Below are positions 1 to 10,391 of a stretch of DNA of 64,000 nucleotides, piece by piece. Each line of letters starts with the position of its first letter. The stretch's first letter is position 1. The notes under the pieces were generated by a model, which ran no database searches, was not told the origin of the DNA, and was given only the letters and a program-made list of their open reading frames with translations. The translations under genes were made by a program, and so were the position numbers. The DNA comes from Chamaecyparis obtusa (lineage: Eukaryota; Streptophyta; Pinopsida; Cupressales; Cupressaceae), in the NCBI GenBank assembly GCA_027943335.1, contig BSBK01001163.1, positions 134,001-198,000 of the forward strand, given 5' to 3'.

Positions 1-3000
1 TCAATTGCACAAAAATTACACTACTGAGCTAGAATGAATTCTTGAAAAGCCACTTAGATCAACATGAAGATTAAGGATACAAGGACATCATAGTAATCCT
101 ACACGTGATTCAAAGAACAAATCTAAAATTGTAGGGAAACGAGAAGGATCAATTTTTATTTTTGAAAAGAAACTAAGTACAATTGTGTCTCTCAGAACTA
201 CAACACCCATATTAGAGAGAAAATAATGAAGAGCTAACCTCTATCACCAAAAGTGAGAGGTATATATCTAAAATCCTAGGAAATTGCATTCAAACTCCAC
301 CACCTCCTAAGAATAGAAAAAGATCAATAATAGACCCATGAGGCTATATCATAACTCAAATGTCAAAGTATCAAGTTTCTAGGGGGTGGAAAAAGTGGGG
401 TCACTAAAAATAGATAGTCAAGGAAGACCATTATACCCACTAAGTCATGTGCCAAAATAGGATTCTGACAATGGTTTATAAAACACCATTGCCAGAATTT
501 AAAATAAAATGTGCAATGACTATTACATTATAAAAAATAACCGTCCACTAAGACACAAAATGGATTAATATATATTAAAATGATGCCAACCCAAAAAATG
601 GGGAAACACATTTTAAAATAATTATATTTCAAAAATCCACTTATGCCTAGAACAAAATATGGATCTAAATTGTATTCTAAGACAATCTCGACCCATGATG
701 GGGAGATATTTTAAAACATTTACATCTTGAATTTACCCTTATGCCCAATAATGTGGACTAAAAATAGTTCTCAACCCAATATTAGAAAAGGGGAAAACAT
801 ATTTTTGGAGCATTTACATCTTATATCACAAAAACATTGCCATTAATGAAATAATGAACTCAACCCTAAGAAGGGGAGATGTAAGATTAATTCACTATTC
901 ATGTCAAAACTCCTCTTCGAAAAAAAAGAGGAAGATACTGGAAATGTGGACTTTCCTTATTGGCACCTGGCAAGTTTCCATATTTCACTGCCAGTTTTGT
1001 GCACATGCTTTTGGAAACATCTGATTGGGGCATCATGAAGTTGAGGTAGGCTCTTGATTTTGGAATTCATCTTTTCATTTCAATGCTGATTTCAAGGGCA
1101 CTAGCATTGTATTTTTACCTCTCTTTTAAGATTATCCATGTTTCTATGTATCTGACCTTTATTTTGAAAGCATCATGCATTCAATTGATCTCTACATCTT
1201 GTTTTGGCGATGATGGCATCTATGCATTTCAACTTTGTTACCTATATTTTGCTTTGTTGCGTGCTCAGCTCCATCAAGGGCACTGTGGTGGAAAGCTTCC
1301 TATAGGAATGTAGCATCCATTTCAATGATGTTTATGTTCCCTTCCCACCACAAGGCATCATGTATTTATATTCTCTACATTTTTTATTTTTAATGATGGC
1401 ATTATTGTGGATACTGCTATTGGCAGCACTTGGAGGGCATGTTGACCTCTGTATATTGAGTGTATTATGAAGGCACTATGAGCCTAGGCATGGTATCACT
1501 GTTATTTCTATTTGATCAACTCCCTATGTATATTTGATCATTGTTCCCTTTTGTGCAATGTCGTATGCTCTACTATTGTGTTTGAGGGCATGGGCTTTGG
1601 CATTTGTGCCTATGGTATCTTCTATTTTATATTCACTGGTATTTACCTCTTGATGGTATTTGATAATGCCTTTTCTTTCTGTTAACTCTCTTACGTATCT
1701 AATAAGGGCAACATGATTTTTAGTTTACTATTGATCCACAACCTATGTGTGTATTCAAGCTTTGATTATCTTCTTGTATCTAGGGCCTGTGAGCTAGCTA
1801 CTATGATGCTCATTTTATGCTTGGAATTGTCAAGTAAATACATAGTGTCCTTTGAGCTATGAGCTTAGGGCATGATATGTGTTTATTGCTATGATTCCAT
1901 GCATGGCCTGTGAAGAGTGAATGCACTATGTTGTGGTTTGTGCCCTCTTCCTCACTGCTTCTCCTTCTTTTGTTTATCCTTGCTTCTATGAAATGCCATT
2001 GACAATACCATGCCCGACTCCTCTGATGACTCTCAGGCTAAGGTATTAATATTGCTATGTTTTCTCTTAGCCTGTGAACCACTTTTGCCATTACCACTAT
2101 TCTCAGATGAAAACAAATTCATGGGGTTCATATTTTATGAGGGCATCACTGTTATATAAGCTGGTTTTGGATTTGGGCATTTCTTATTGAAGAGGGTGCT
2201 GGTTGTTATTAAAAATCTCATTACAGCACAACCTGTGAGCCTAGCATCACCTGGTCTTTGCTCATGGCATGTTTGAATATTGTTGGTTATGTACTATGGT
2301 ACTACATTGGACCTCATGGATTGCATCTTGTGAATTGTATTGCTTCCTTAATAACCATGAGTCATGGCATGGTATTGTGCTTATGATGTATATTCATAGC
2401 CCTCCATGACATCATTATTCACTAGCTTATTTCTTGGTATCACATCATTGTACTGCTCTTACTTGCATAGACCCGTGCACTTCTTGTTGTGAGCCTACAC
2501 ATATTGTGCCATCCATGATACTGAGTTATTTTAGAACTCATGATGCAAATATTATACATATGCTTCTTGATTAGCATTGAATTCTTGATGGTCGATGCCA
2601 CTATTAAAACATTGATCCATATCCCTTGTTTCTAGAAGTATTATCGCACCACTTGGCCATTTGATTTATTGGCATGACTATCTTCAGTATGCTTGCCACT
2701 ATTTTCATAGCACTATATAACATTGCTCCATCTATTATTGCTATCTAAAATACTCATTAGGCCTGTAAACTTTCCCTGTATGCTAGTTCTTATTTAATGT
2801 TATGCTAGATACTAACATGATTTTAGTACCACATCATTAGTGGCTTCAGGTCATATACTATTGCTGGTATTGATATGAATTGGACACCATTTGTGTATTT
2901 GATTGCGTTTACTTCTATATTAAGGATGGAAGCTGATTAATCAACTGAAGCTCTTTTGTACTTGGTTCATAATGCTGATTGTATAGTATTTGCTATGACT

Positions 3001-3950
3001 GCTTCATTGAACCATGTATTTATGCATTTGATGACATACTATTTTAATTGATGGTGCCAATTCATATTCTCGCATGGATTATCTGCTCACTATTCCTCAT
3101 GATGATATGCCACCATGTGTTACTGATTTACCAATTGAAGCCTCTTACTTAGCTCATAATGTTGATTTGAACATGTTTCATGCTGTGATATATGTCTGTG
3201 ATCCTTGAGTGTCCCACTGACACTGCATCATTCACTAAATGTTTCCTCATTTTGTATGATGGGTGCTCTTGGCCCTTGATGTGATCACTGAAAGAAAACT
3301 TGATATTTTTCTATCATGATCCACATCAAGGGCCAAGGTCATTCATTGGATTTATTGTTTTATCAACTCCTCTTATATCTTCACATGAAACAAACACATT
3401 AGTGAAAACATGGTCCCTCATTCATCTTTGGAGCCCTGATACAAATTCCTTGAGACAACCTTTGTCAGAGGTGCATGGCTGAGTGTATATGTGCATTCTA
3501 TAAATACTGTGATACTAGCCATTGCTTAGATCCATTGGATCTAACCCACATCTCCTTTTCTCTTCTTGCAGGTTCTAGACTATGGGAGCTCTTTGGATGG
3601 GATCAGATTTAGACACCATTACCAAGCAAGGTCTGGTACCCCAGTATTTTAATTAATTATTCATGTATATCTACACTCATTCATTCAATTCTAGTAATGG
3701 CTATGCTCACGGCCTGTGTGAGCTCAGATAGGTTTTTTTTCTCTTTCCTGTTCTTTCCCTTTTGTACAACATACATATCATTGATACATGCATGTGTACT
3801 CTCTAGATGTAGAAGTTATTTCTTTTCTCTTTTATGTTCTTTGCAATAAAATGAACAAAAATCTAAGAAATGTCACAAATAATTTCAAACTAGGGTGTAG
3901 TAGTCAAACTTAGTAATTAGGCCTCTTAAAAGAGTAAAATACTGATAACA
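1..3950 (-). repeat. Element A 3' LTR (truncated by window edge)
   Basis: This copy matches 10771-12933 plus 20815-22602. It ends in ACA at 3950, where similarity with the other LTR (ending ATA at 22602) stops. The sequence is rich in short GGCAT/ATGCC words, and no coding frame in it is convincing. The small open frames at 1083-1313 and 3300-3482 are not conserved in the other LTR and are treated as chance. Confidence 0.88.
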
Positions 3951-4347
3951 TTCTGGCGACCTGTTTGGAGTGCTTGCTTGCTAAGAATCTAGGTCAGATG
4001 CCTTAAAGATCCATTGGGTATAGAGTCTTATGAGCTTTAAACTTAACCTAGCTCCTTTAAACAACCAATCCTTCTTGCTAGCAAAAAACTAACTACTAGA
4101 GATAACTTCTCTGGCTTATTGCTACTCACACCAAACTGAAAAACTAAAAAAAAAAAACTTGTGTCAGGTACTTAGGGAACACAAAAAGTTGAAACTTCTA
4201 ACTGACTAATGTATAGGGTAGAAATAGACCTCAGAAACAAGCCTTGAGGTGAATCCCATTCATTGGAATAGGCAACTCCTCTCCATCAATACTAGCTAGC
4301 TGAAAAGCATTATGGGGCTTGCATCCAATCACCATGAAGGGTCCACT

Positions 4348-5330
4348 CTATATGGCATCAAATCTAGTATGCCTCCTTGGTTTGTACTTTGATTCATCCC
4401 ACTTGAGGACAAGGTCCCCTTCCTTGAAAACTCTAGGTGTGGATCTCTTATCAAAGTTTCTCTTCACCTGAGAATGATGAGCCTCCAGACTCTCTAGTGC
4501 TAGCTTTCTTTCTTCTTCAAGTTCACCTACTTTAGTAAGCCTAACTTGCATAGCATCTTCTTCCATAAGATCAATTTCTTTAATTAAACTCAAAGTAGGT
4601 AGCTCAGTAGATAAAGGAATCCTAACTTCTTTCCCATAAACAAGTGTATAGGGATAATTACCTATAGACCTCTTAGGTGTTATTATGTTTTCCCATAAGG
4701 CCAACTTCAACTTGCTGTGCCAATCCCTCTGATTTCCTTCTATAGTCCTTTTGATGATTCTCAACAAGTTCTTGTTTGTTGATTTTTCCTGACCATTACC
4801 TTGAGGGTAATAGTTAGAAGAGGTACTCAGGAAGATATTGTGCTTGAGTTCCCATTTTGAGATTCTAGTTCCTAGAAATACCATAGCATTGTCTGAAATG
4901 ATAGAATCTGGAGTGCCAAATCTAGACACAATGTCTTGATAGAAATTTAGGATAGAGGTCTCATTTGCTTCCTTTAGTTTTATAGCCTCTATCCATTTGG
5001 TGAAATAATCTGTAGTAGCAAGTATCCATGTGTCCAGCACTGGATGGGGGGTTGATAGGTCCAATGAAATCCAATCCCCATTTGGAGAAAGGCTACTCCA
5101 CTTTGATGGGATGCAGAGGGAGAGCTGCTAACTTCTATTTTCTAGCAAACAGACCATAGTTCTTGCACTTCCTTACCCAATCAAATGCATCCTTGTACAG
5201 GGTAGGCCAATATTACCCAGCTCTTATCACTTTGAGAGTAGTGGTTCTTACTACAAAGTGTCCTCTGGAACCTCCATCATGAAACTCTTCCAGTATTCTA
5301 TCTACTTGACTAGTTTCAACACATCTCAAC
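4348..5330 (-). pseudogene. Element A integrase (broken)
   Basis: The open part (4348-5064, 238 codons) shows a Ty3/gypsy integrase core: an Asp at residue 19 in a TTDYFTKW context and Asp58 in SDNA, followed by the GNGQ...STNK block and a C-terminal region. By spacing from Asp58 the catalytic Glu should be residue 94, but a Lys stands there, so this copy would be catalytically dead even without stops. An N-terminal zinc-binding region with HDG, GHF and a partial Cys pair can be read in 5065-5330, in pieces with a stop. The open part is in a different frame from the RT and RNase H parts, so an indel lies between about 5065 and 5527. Integrase would insert the cDNA into host chromatin. Confidence 0.88.
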
Positions 5331-5527
5331 AAGACACCACTATGATCTCTCCTATACAGAACATCATCAATAATGATAAATGAGATAGCTTGGAGTCTAA
5401 AGTACCTTATTTTACTCCTGTCAAGGCCTTGAGGGCACTAACCAGTTGAGAGATAATGTTTCATCTCTATTGTCTAGCTTGCACTCTGTTATGCATTCTA
5501 GTTCATCAAGACAACCTCCTCTTCTAG

Positions 5528-5830
5528 CTAGTTTTTATCTGTTCTTCCCTCATTTAGTTGTTCACACAGCCATATTTTTATAATAATCTTGCTCACTTTA
5601 ATATGAATGTCATATTCCATGACTTTGGTGACCCAACCAGCCCTCTTGTGGCTCAGTTCTTTATTCTGCAAGAAATCCTTTATGCAAGGATGGGCAACCA
5701 TTAGGTGTACTGTATTATTAGATATTAAGTGCCTAAATTTTTTCAAACTCCTCACTATTGCCAGGACATGCTTCTCTATAGGAATGTAATTTAATTCATA
5801 ACCATCCAAGCCTTGGCTATAAAAAGCCAC
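5528..5830 (-). pseudogene. Element A RNase H (gypsy type), fragment
   Basis: A 100-codon frame reads as the C-terminal part of the usual gypsy RNase H. It has the tail of the YxSQ...YxxIEKxxLAIVxSLKKFRHL block and a following region on keeping the template. It lies just downstream of RT in the element's own direction, the normal place for this domain. The first catalytic carboxylates would lie in 5831-6100, which reads only with stops. It shares its frame with the RT pieces and the archaeal-type RNase H. Confidence 0.8.
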
Positions 5831-6100
5831 TGGCTATTCTTACTTTTCAATATTCTACTAGACTAACATGGTAGAGATACTATCAGTGTCCCCAAAAGCA
5901 TATAGGATGAAATCTTTATAAAAGTTAGGGTTTACCAAAGTAGGAGTAGAAGCAATTTCTTCCTTGACTTCTTCAAAGAAGCTCTTTCCTTCATTTGTCC
6001 AATGAAAGGTTGAGTTCTTCAACATCTAGGTCATAGGCTTTAGTAGTGTTGCAATATTTGGAGTGAATCTTGTCAAGAAGTTGATTCTTCCAAGGAAACT

Positions 6101-6754
6101 CTACAGTCCCTTCTTGTGAGCTAGCAGGGGTAGTGCCATGATGGCCTTTATCCTCTTAGGATCAATTGTTTTCCCTTGCTTAGAGACAATGTGCCTTAGT
6201 AATCTACCTTCATGGATAGAAAAAATGCATTTCTTAGGATTCAATGAAACTCCAAATTCTCTACACCTCTCAAAGATCTGCCTCAGATGAACTAGGTGAT
6301 CATTAGTGTCTTTTGAAAAGAGATTTATATCATCCAAGTAAACTAGAATGAACTTGTTCATCAAACCAGCAAATGCCATCTCCATGGCTTTCTGAAATGT
6401 AGCACCAACATTAGATAGCCCAAAAGGCATCTTCTTGTATGCCATGGTGCCCCATTTGGTGGTGAATGCTATTTTATATTGGTCTTCTTCTCTAACCAGG
6501 ACCTGTTTATAGCTAGAAAAGCCATCTAACAAAGAAAATATGTCAAACCCTGAGACATACTATAATATTTGTTCCAAGGAGGACAATGGGTGATGGTCTT
6601 TGAGTGAGGCTCTATTAAGGTCTCTAAAATCCACACATAATTGGATTTCACCATTCTTCTTCCTGATTGGTACTAGATTAGAAACCCAAGAGCTGTGTTT
6701 AATGGGAAAGATAATATTGGCCTCAATCATTTTTCTCAATTCTGTTTTCATCAA
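6101..6754 (-). pseudogene. Element A reverse transcriptase (broken)
   Basis: Two open pieces in one frame (6560-6754 and 6101-6532) are separated by an in-frame TAG where a Gln codon is expected. The first has the VPIRKKNG and VDFRDLN blocks. The second has the MPFGLSN block and the catalytic YLDD motif. These are hallmarks of Ty3/gypsy RT, which copies element RNA into cDNA. The RT joins downstream to the gypsy RNase H. Upstream it is preceded, oddly, by an archaeal-type RNase H instead of directly by protease. Confidence 0.92.
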
Positions 6755-6916
6755 AACCTCTAATTTAGGATTGATAGGTCTCTGCTTTTGTCTCGCTAGT
6801 TTGGCATGGGGTTCTAGCTCAATGGCGTGCTAGGCTAAATGGGGATCAAATCCTTTCAAATCATAGTATTCCCATGCACAAACATCACTAAACTCTTGAC
6901 ATAATGAGACAAAGGC

Positions 6917-7105
6917 TTACTTTTCTAGCTGAGTGCATACCTTTCCTAACTTAAGGGATTTGTCTTTGTGAATCTCTACAAACTGGTAGTGCTCTTCCTT
7001 GACTATCATGCTAGCTTTGTCTCCTCTGAGCTGATCATCAGAGTTAAAAATGGACTCAAGGGTGACCAGTCCCTTGGGAAGCTTGTTACTTTTCAACTGT
7101 AGCAT
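6917..7105 (-). pseudogene. Element A linker between archaeal-type RNase H and RT
   Basis: This 62-codon open piece lies in the same frame as the RT and the upstream RNase H fragment, with in-frame stops on either side. I recognise no domain in it. It is charged and probably represents the spacer or RT N-terminal extension of the polyprotein. The adjoining 6755-6916 and 7106-7260 also read as polyprotein in this frame, interrupted by stops at Gln-like positions. Confidence 0.6.
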
Positions 7106-7261
7106 CTGGTCATTATATTGGTGAGCATGTTTGTTCTATTTAACTTTAGAGAACTCAACTTCTTCTATCAAAAATTCAAAAATATGCTCATCATTTTCAA
7201 AAACTTGCCAGCTCACCTGATTGTCTAGTATAGATGGTCTTATTGGGACTTTCACATGCTA

Positions 7262-7696
7262 CATTTCAAGGCTTGCAATCTCTTTTGGGATATCATATTT
7301 TTCTCCCATCATAGCCAGCTTGTCTACCAATTTGTTTTGATTTCTTAGGATAAAAACCAGATTAAAAGCCCAAAAATATTCCATCAAGTCCCAAACCTTG
7401 TGCTTATACATCTTAAGCATATCATTTTTTGTGAGATTAGTGCCATGAATCTAATTAATGACTAACTCACTATCACCTATAACTTTTAGGCATTTGATTC
7501 CCCTTTGTCTACCCCATTCTAAACCATGAATCAAGGCCTCATACTCTATTGTATTGTTAGTATAGTTCAAAGAAAAGTGAACTACAGAGTAATACCTTTG
7601 CCCCTCTGGAGAAATTAGGACAACTCCTCCTCTGAACCAACTTTTCTTTTGACACCATAAAAAATAACTACCACATATCACCATTCTAATTTTCAA
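7262..7696 (-). pseudogene. Element A archaeal-type RNase H placed upstream of RT
   Basis: The open part 7451-7696 (81 codons) reads GGVVLISPEG, then NNTIEYEALIHGLEW, then a VIGDSELVIN block. After one stop the frame goes on to a region with RNQNKLVDKLA near 7320. This series of blocks is typical of the extra archaeal-like RNase H (aRNH) of plant Tat/Ogre-type elements. The first catalytic Asp appears changed, since ICGS stands where FDGS is usual. In known Tat/Ogre elements aRNH follows the gypsy RNase H and precedes integrase. Here it lies between protease and RT. A frame change from the protease part occurs around 7686-7696. Confidence 0.82.
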
Positions 7697-8288
7697 AACA
7701 TTTATCCTCTTTCTTCATCAAATCTGGAATCACAGCACCCTCTTCATGGATGATATACATTCCAATGCCAAAAACCTCCATGTTTCTAAAAGGGTTATCC
7801 TCCTCCAAATCTCTTTTAGCCCACTCATCTAGGACAATATCAAGAATTTTTTCAACAGTGGTTTCAGGTTCAAAATCAATGGAATCTTGCTCATGAAACA
7901 TCAAATTGGCATTTATAGGGCTTGGGGTACAAGGTTCAACATGGATTTTTGCAAAATCTTCAGACTTGATTCTAACTCTAGTCCCATACCTAGTTTTGAA
8001 GTATAGATGAGACCAATCAGCTAAGAGATATCCCCCCAACCTGGTAGTGAAATCTCTACTTAGACAGATAGCAAAGTGAGGAGGTAGATCTATGACATAG
8101 ACATCTTAGGGAAAGGAGAAGTTGGGACATTCATGTAGAGTGAGACTTAGGTCCTTAATGACTCCAATGGTGCTAACTGATGATCTATCCAATTGAACAA
8201 TAGGCTTGTCTATGGGTTCATAAAATAATCCTAGGAGGTCTGCTAACTGTTTAGAAATCACAGAACTACTTGCCCTTGAGTCTATCAT
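7686..8288 (-). pseudogene. Element A aspartic protease and following spacer
   Basis: The piece 8106-8288 begins with an IDSRASSSVIS stretch, matching the active-site IDSGAS of retroelement aspartic proteases with Gly changed to Arg. A leucine-rich flap-like region follows. The downstream piece 7686-8039 (117 codons) is acidic and unrecognised; it probably links protease to the RNase H. Both lie in the same frame as gag. The protease would cut the polyprotein into its parts. The Gly-to-Arg change and the stop between the pieces make it inactive. Confidence 0.75.
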
Positions 8289-8429
8289 GCAATTGTGAAC
8301 TAAAAAATTTCCAACAATAAGAGTTACATAGAAAGGAGGGGGTTTAACCTATGGGGAAACAATGGGCTACAAGATGGCTTCTTTAGTTTTCTATTCTTTT
8401 TGAGGTGTTTCAACCACTAGGATCCTAGG

Positions 8430-9248
8430 CTATTCTGAAACAACTTCTTGATTTGATGAAATCTTAGCCAACTCACTAAGTATTAGCTCCTTTTGTCTAG
8501 GGATTGTGAGGGTGTCCATCAAAGGCACATTGATGGAGGTCTTCTTCATTTTTTCCACAATATTAAAAGATCCCAAGCTCATTCTAGACTTCCCTTTTGC
8601 TACAACAATTTTTGTTTGCATAGACACCAACTATGTTGCTGCCTTGGCTAGTTCCTTAACCTCTTTTGATTGGTTTTGGACTAGAATTTGAACTACCTTG
8701 GGTTGTGGAGTCACAATAGGGGCTTACTGACTAGTAGAGGCCACTTTCTCAACCTCCAAAGCTTTCTTCTCAAACCTTGTGTTGGCTATAACTGAGACAT
8801 AGTTTAGATTATCATTTGGGGAAAAACTTACCCTGCAAAAATCTTCCTTCTAAAAATTAACCAGTGCCACCTCAAGTGCTTGCAACTCATTTGGGGTAGC
8901 AATCGAACCTTGTTGAATCTCTGGTTCTTGAAACATCTCCTATGACATCATCACATTGTTCTACACCATGAGGGCCTGAGCATAACCATTAGGACACATC
9001 CCTTGGACATGTTGCTAATTACATGGATAGCCCCATTCATATTCTTGCACCATGTTATTTTGAGCTATAGGTACCAACTCTCTAGAAGCACTAGGAGTGT
9101 TAGGATTATAAGGATGACTAGCTTTTTTGTTATAATTTCTTGCTTGGATTTTTTGGCCTTGTTGGTATTGGGGTCTATTTTTCTGGTAGTGAGCTTGATA
9201 GGGCTACTAATAAGGCTATTGATAGGGTTTCTAGTAAGGTTGGGACTG
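8430..9248 (-). pseudogene. Element A gag C-terminal and gag-protease linker
   Basis: The region continues the gag frame, with several in-frame stops. The longest open piece is 8430-8630. Between 9000 and 9248 it reads as a Gln/Tyr/Pro-rich low-complexity stretch, as is common at the gag C-terminus, with an isolated pair of cysteines near 9000 that could be a degenerate zinc-binding site. No catalytic domain is visible. Confidence 0.6.
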
Positions 9249-10175
9249 CTATTTCTTTAGACTAACCAGCTCATCAGTAACAATTTGCAAGGCCTTTTTG
9301 ATTTCATTTAGCTCTTGGGATTGATTCACAATTGGGCTAACAGGTTGTTGAGAAGGAGCTGGGAGAGGTGGAATAGATGCCAAGGCTAGAATTACTTCAA
9401 GAATAGGATGAAGGTATAGAAAAATAGGCATTGGAGGCCTTGGGGATATCTTTCCTACTTGGATTAGGCTATTTTCAGCTCTTATGGCAAGATCATATGC
9501 TGCTGGTAAATTAGTCCCTCCCATGGATTGGATCGTAATAGAGATATCATTGTTAAGGGCTCTTAGATAGTATAGGAAAGCATGCTATCTTGAAGGTCTA
9601 ACTATGGCTGGTATTCTATTCCTTGTCCTCTAAAATCTAAAATTAAAATCCACCATGTATTATTAAGGTGACTTTTTAATAGTAGTCAAATGCTCAACTA
9701 ATGAGAGGTGGTCTGATTTATCTTCAAATTGATTGGTCAAGGCTTGACCCAACCCATCCCAATCAGCTATAGAACCAACTACTAATCCTCTAAACCATTG
9801 TAAAGCTTTTCCTTTGAGGGAAGCTTCCAATAATCTCATGGCCACATTATATTGGGTTATATTATGAAGGGCACAAAGGAATGCTACATCTCTTATATGC
9901 TCAATAGTGAAGGTTTGATTCTCTCTTGTGAAAATGGGAAAGCTTTTAAGGGCTGATATAGGTATGTCATTATGCTACTGCAAATTCAAGGGGCTTCCTT
10001 GATTGAAGGCTACAAAAGGATGTTGTCTAGCCATTGGAGGATTAAGGGGAAATTGAACTGTTGGTGCTTCTTGCACTGATTGAATTGGGGGAGTGGTTGC
10101 AGGGATGCAAGCAAGATTATGAGTAGGATTTTTAGATTGTGGTGCACTAGTTTGGGTTTCTTTAGACCTCTTCAT
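9249..10175 (-). pseudogene. Element A gag (broken)
   Basis: Three open pieces in one frame (9975-10175, 9663-9845, 9249-9524) make up a gag. The N-terminal part is Pro/Gln-rich. The middle has the LKGKALQWFRGL and LTNQF blocks of the retrotransposon gag family. The C-terminal part has AYDLAIRAENSL. Gag would form the cytoplasmic virus-like particle. The ATG at 10175 is a reasonable start, about 210 bp after the primer-binding site. The stops separating the pieces stand at Gln/Trp-like positions. Confidence 0.85.
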
Positions 10176-10368
10176 GATAGATGGTAGCTCTATTTACACA
10201 AAAGGATTTTTACTCTACCTAGTAGGAATCCCACTCATAAGCTTAAGTGTTGATAACCATGAAACAAGATTAGAGTCACCAGGTATGATATCAAAACATA
10301 GTTACTTCTCATACCACACAATAACTTGCATGAAAAATTTCTTAGAAATCTGACTCACTGGGTCCTCA

Positions 10369-10386
10369 GTTCCACTGGGTGTGCCA
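10369..10386 (-). other. Element A putative primer-binding site
   Basis: Read on the minus strand this is TGGCACACCCAGTGGAAC, beginning 5 bp inside the proposed end of the 5' LTR (TG at 10392 on the plus strand, so ACA at the LTR end). It resembles non-Met tRNA 3' ends used by some gypsy elements. The partner LTR end is outside the window, so the boundary is not confirmed by comparison. Confidence 0.55.
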
Positions 10387-10391
10387 AAAAT

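Noticed and set aside
1083..1313. Small open frame in the left LTR of A
   Set aside because: Not conserved as a frame in the other LTR and no known domain.
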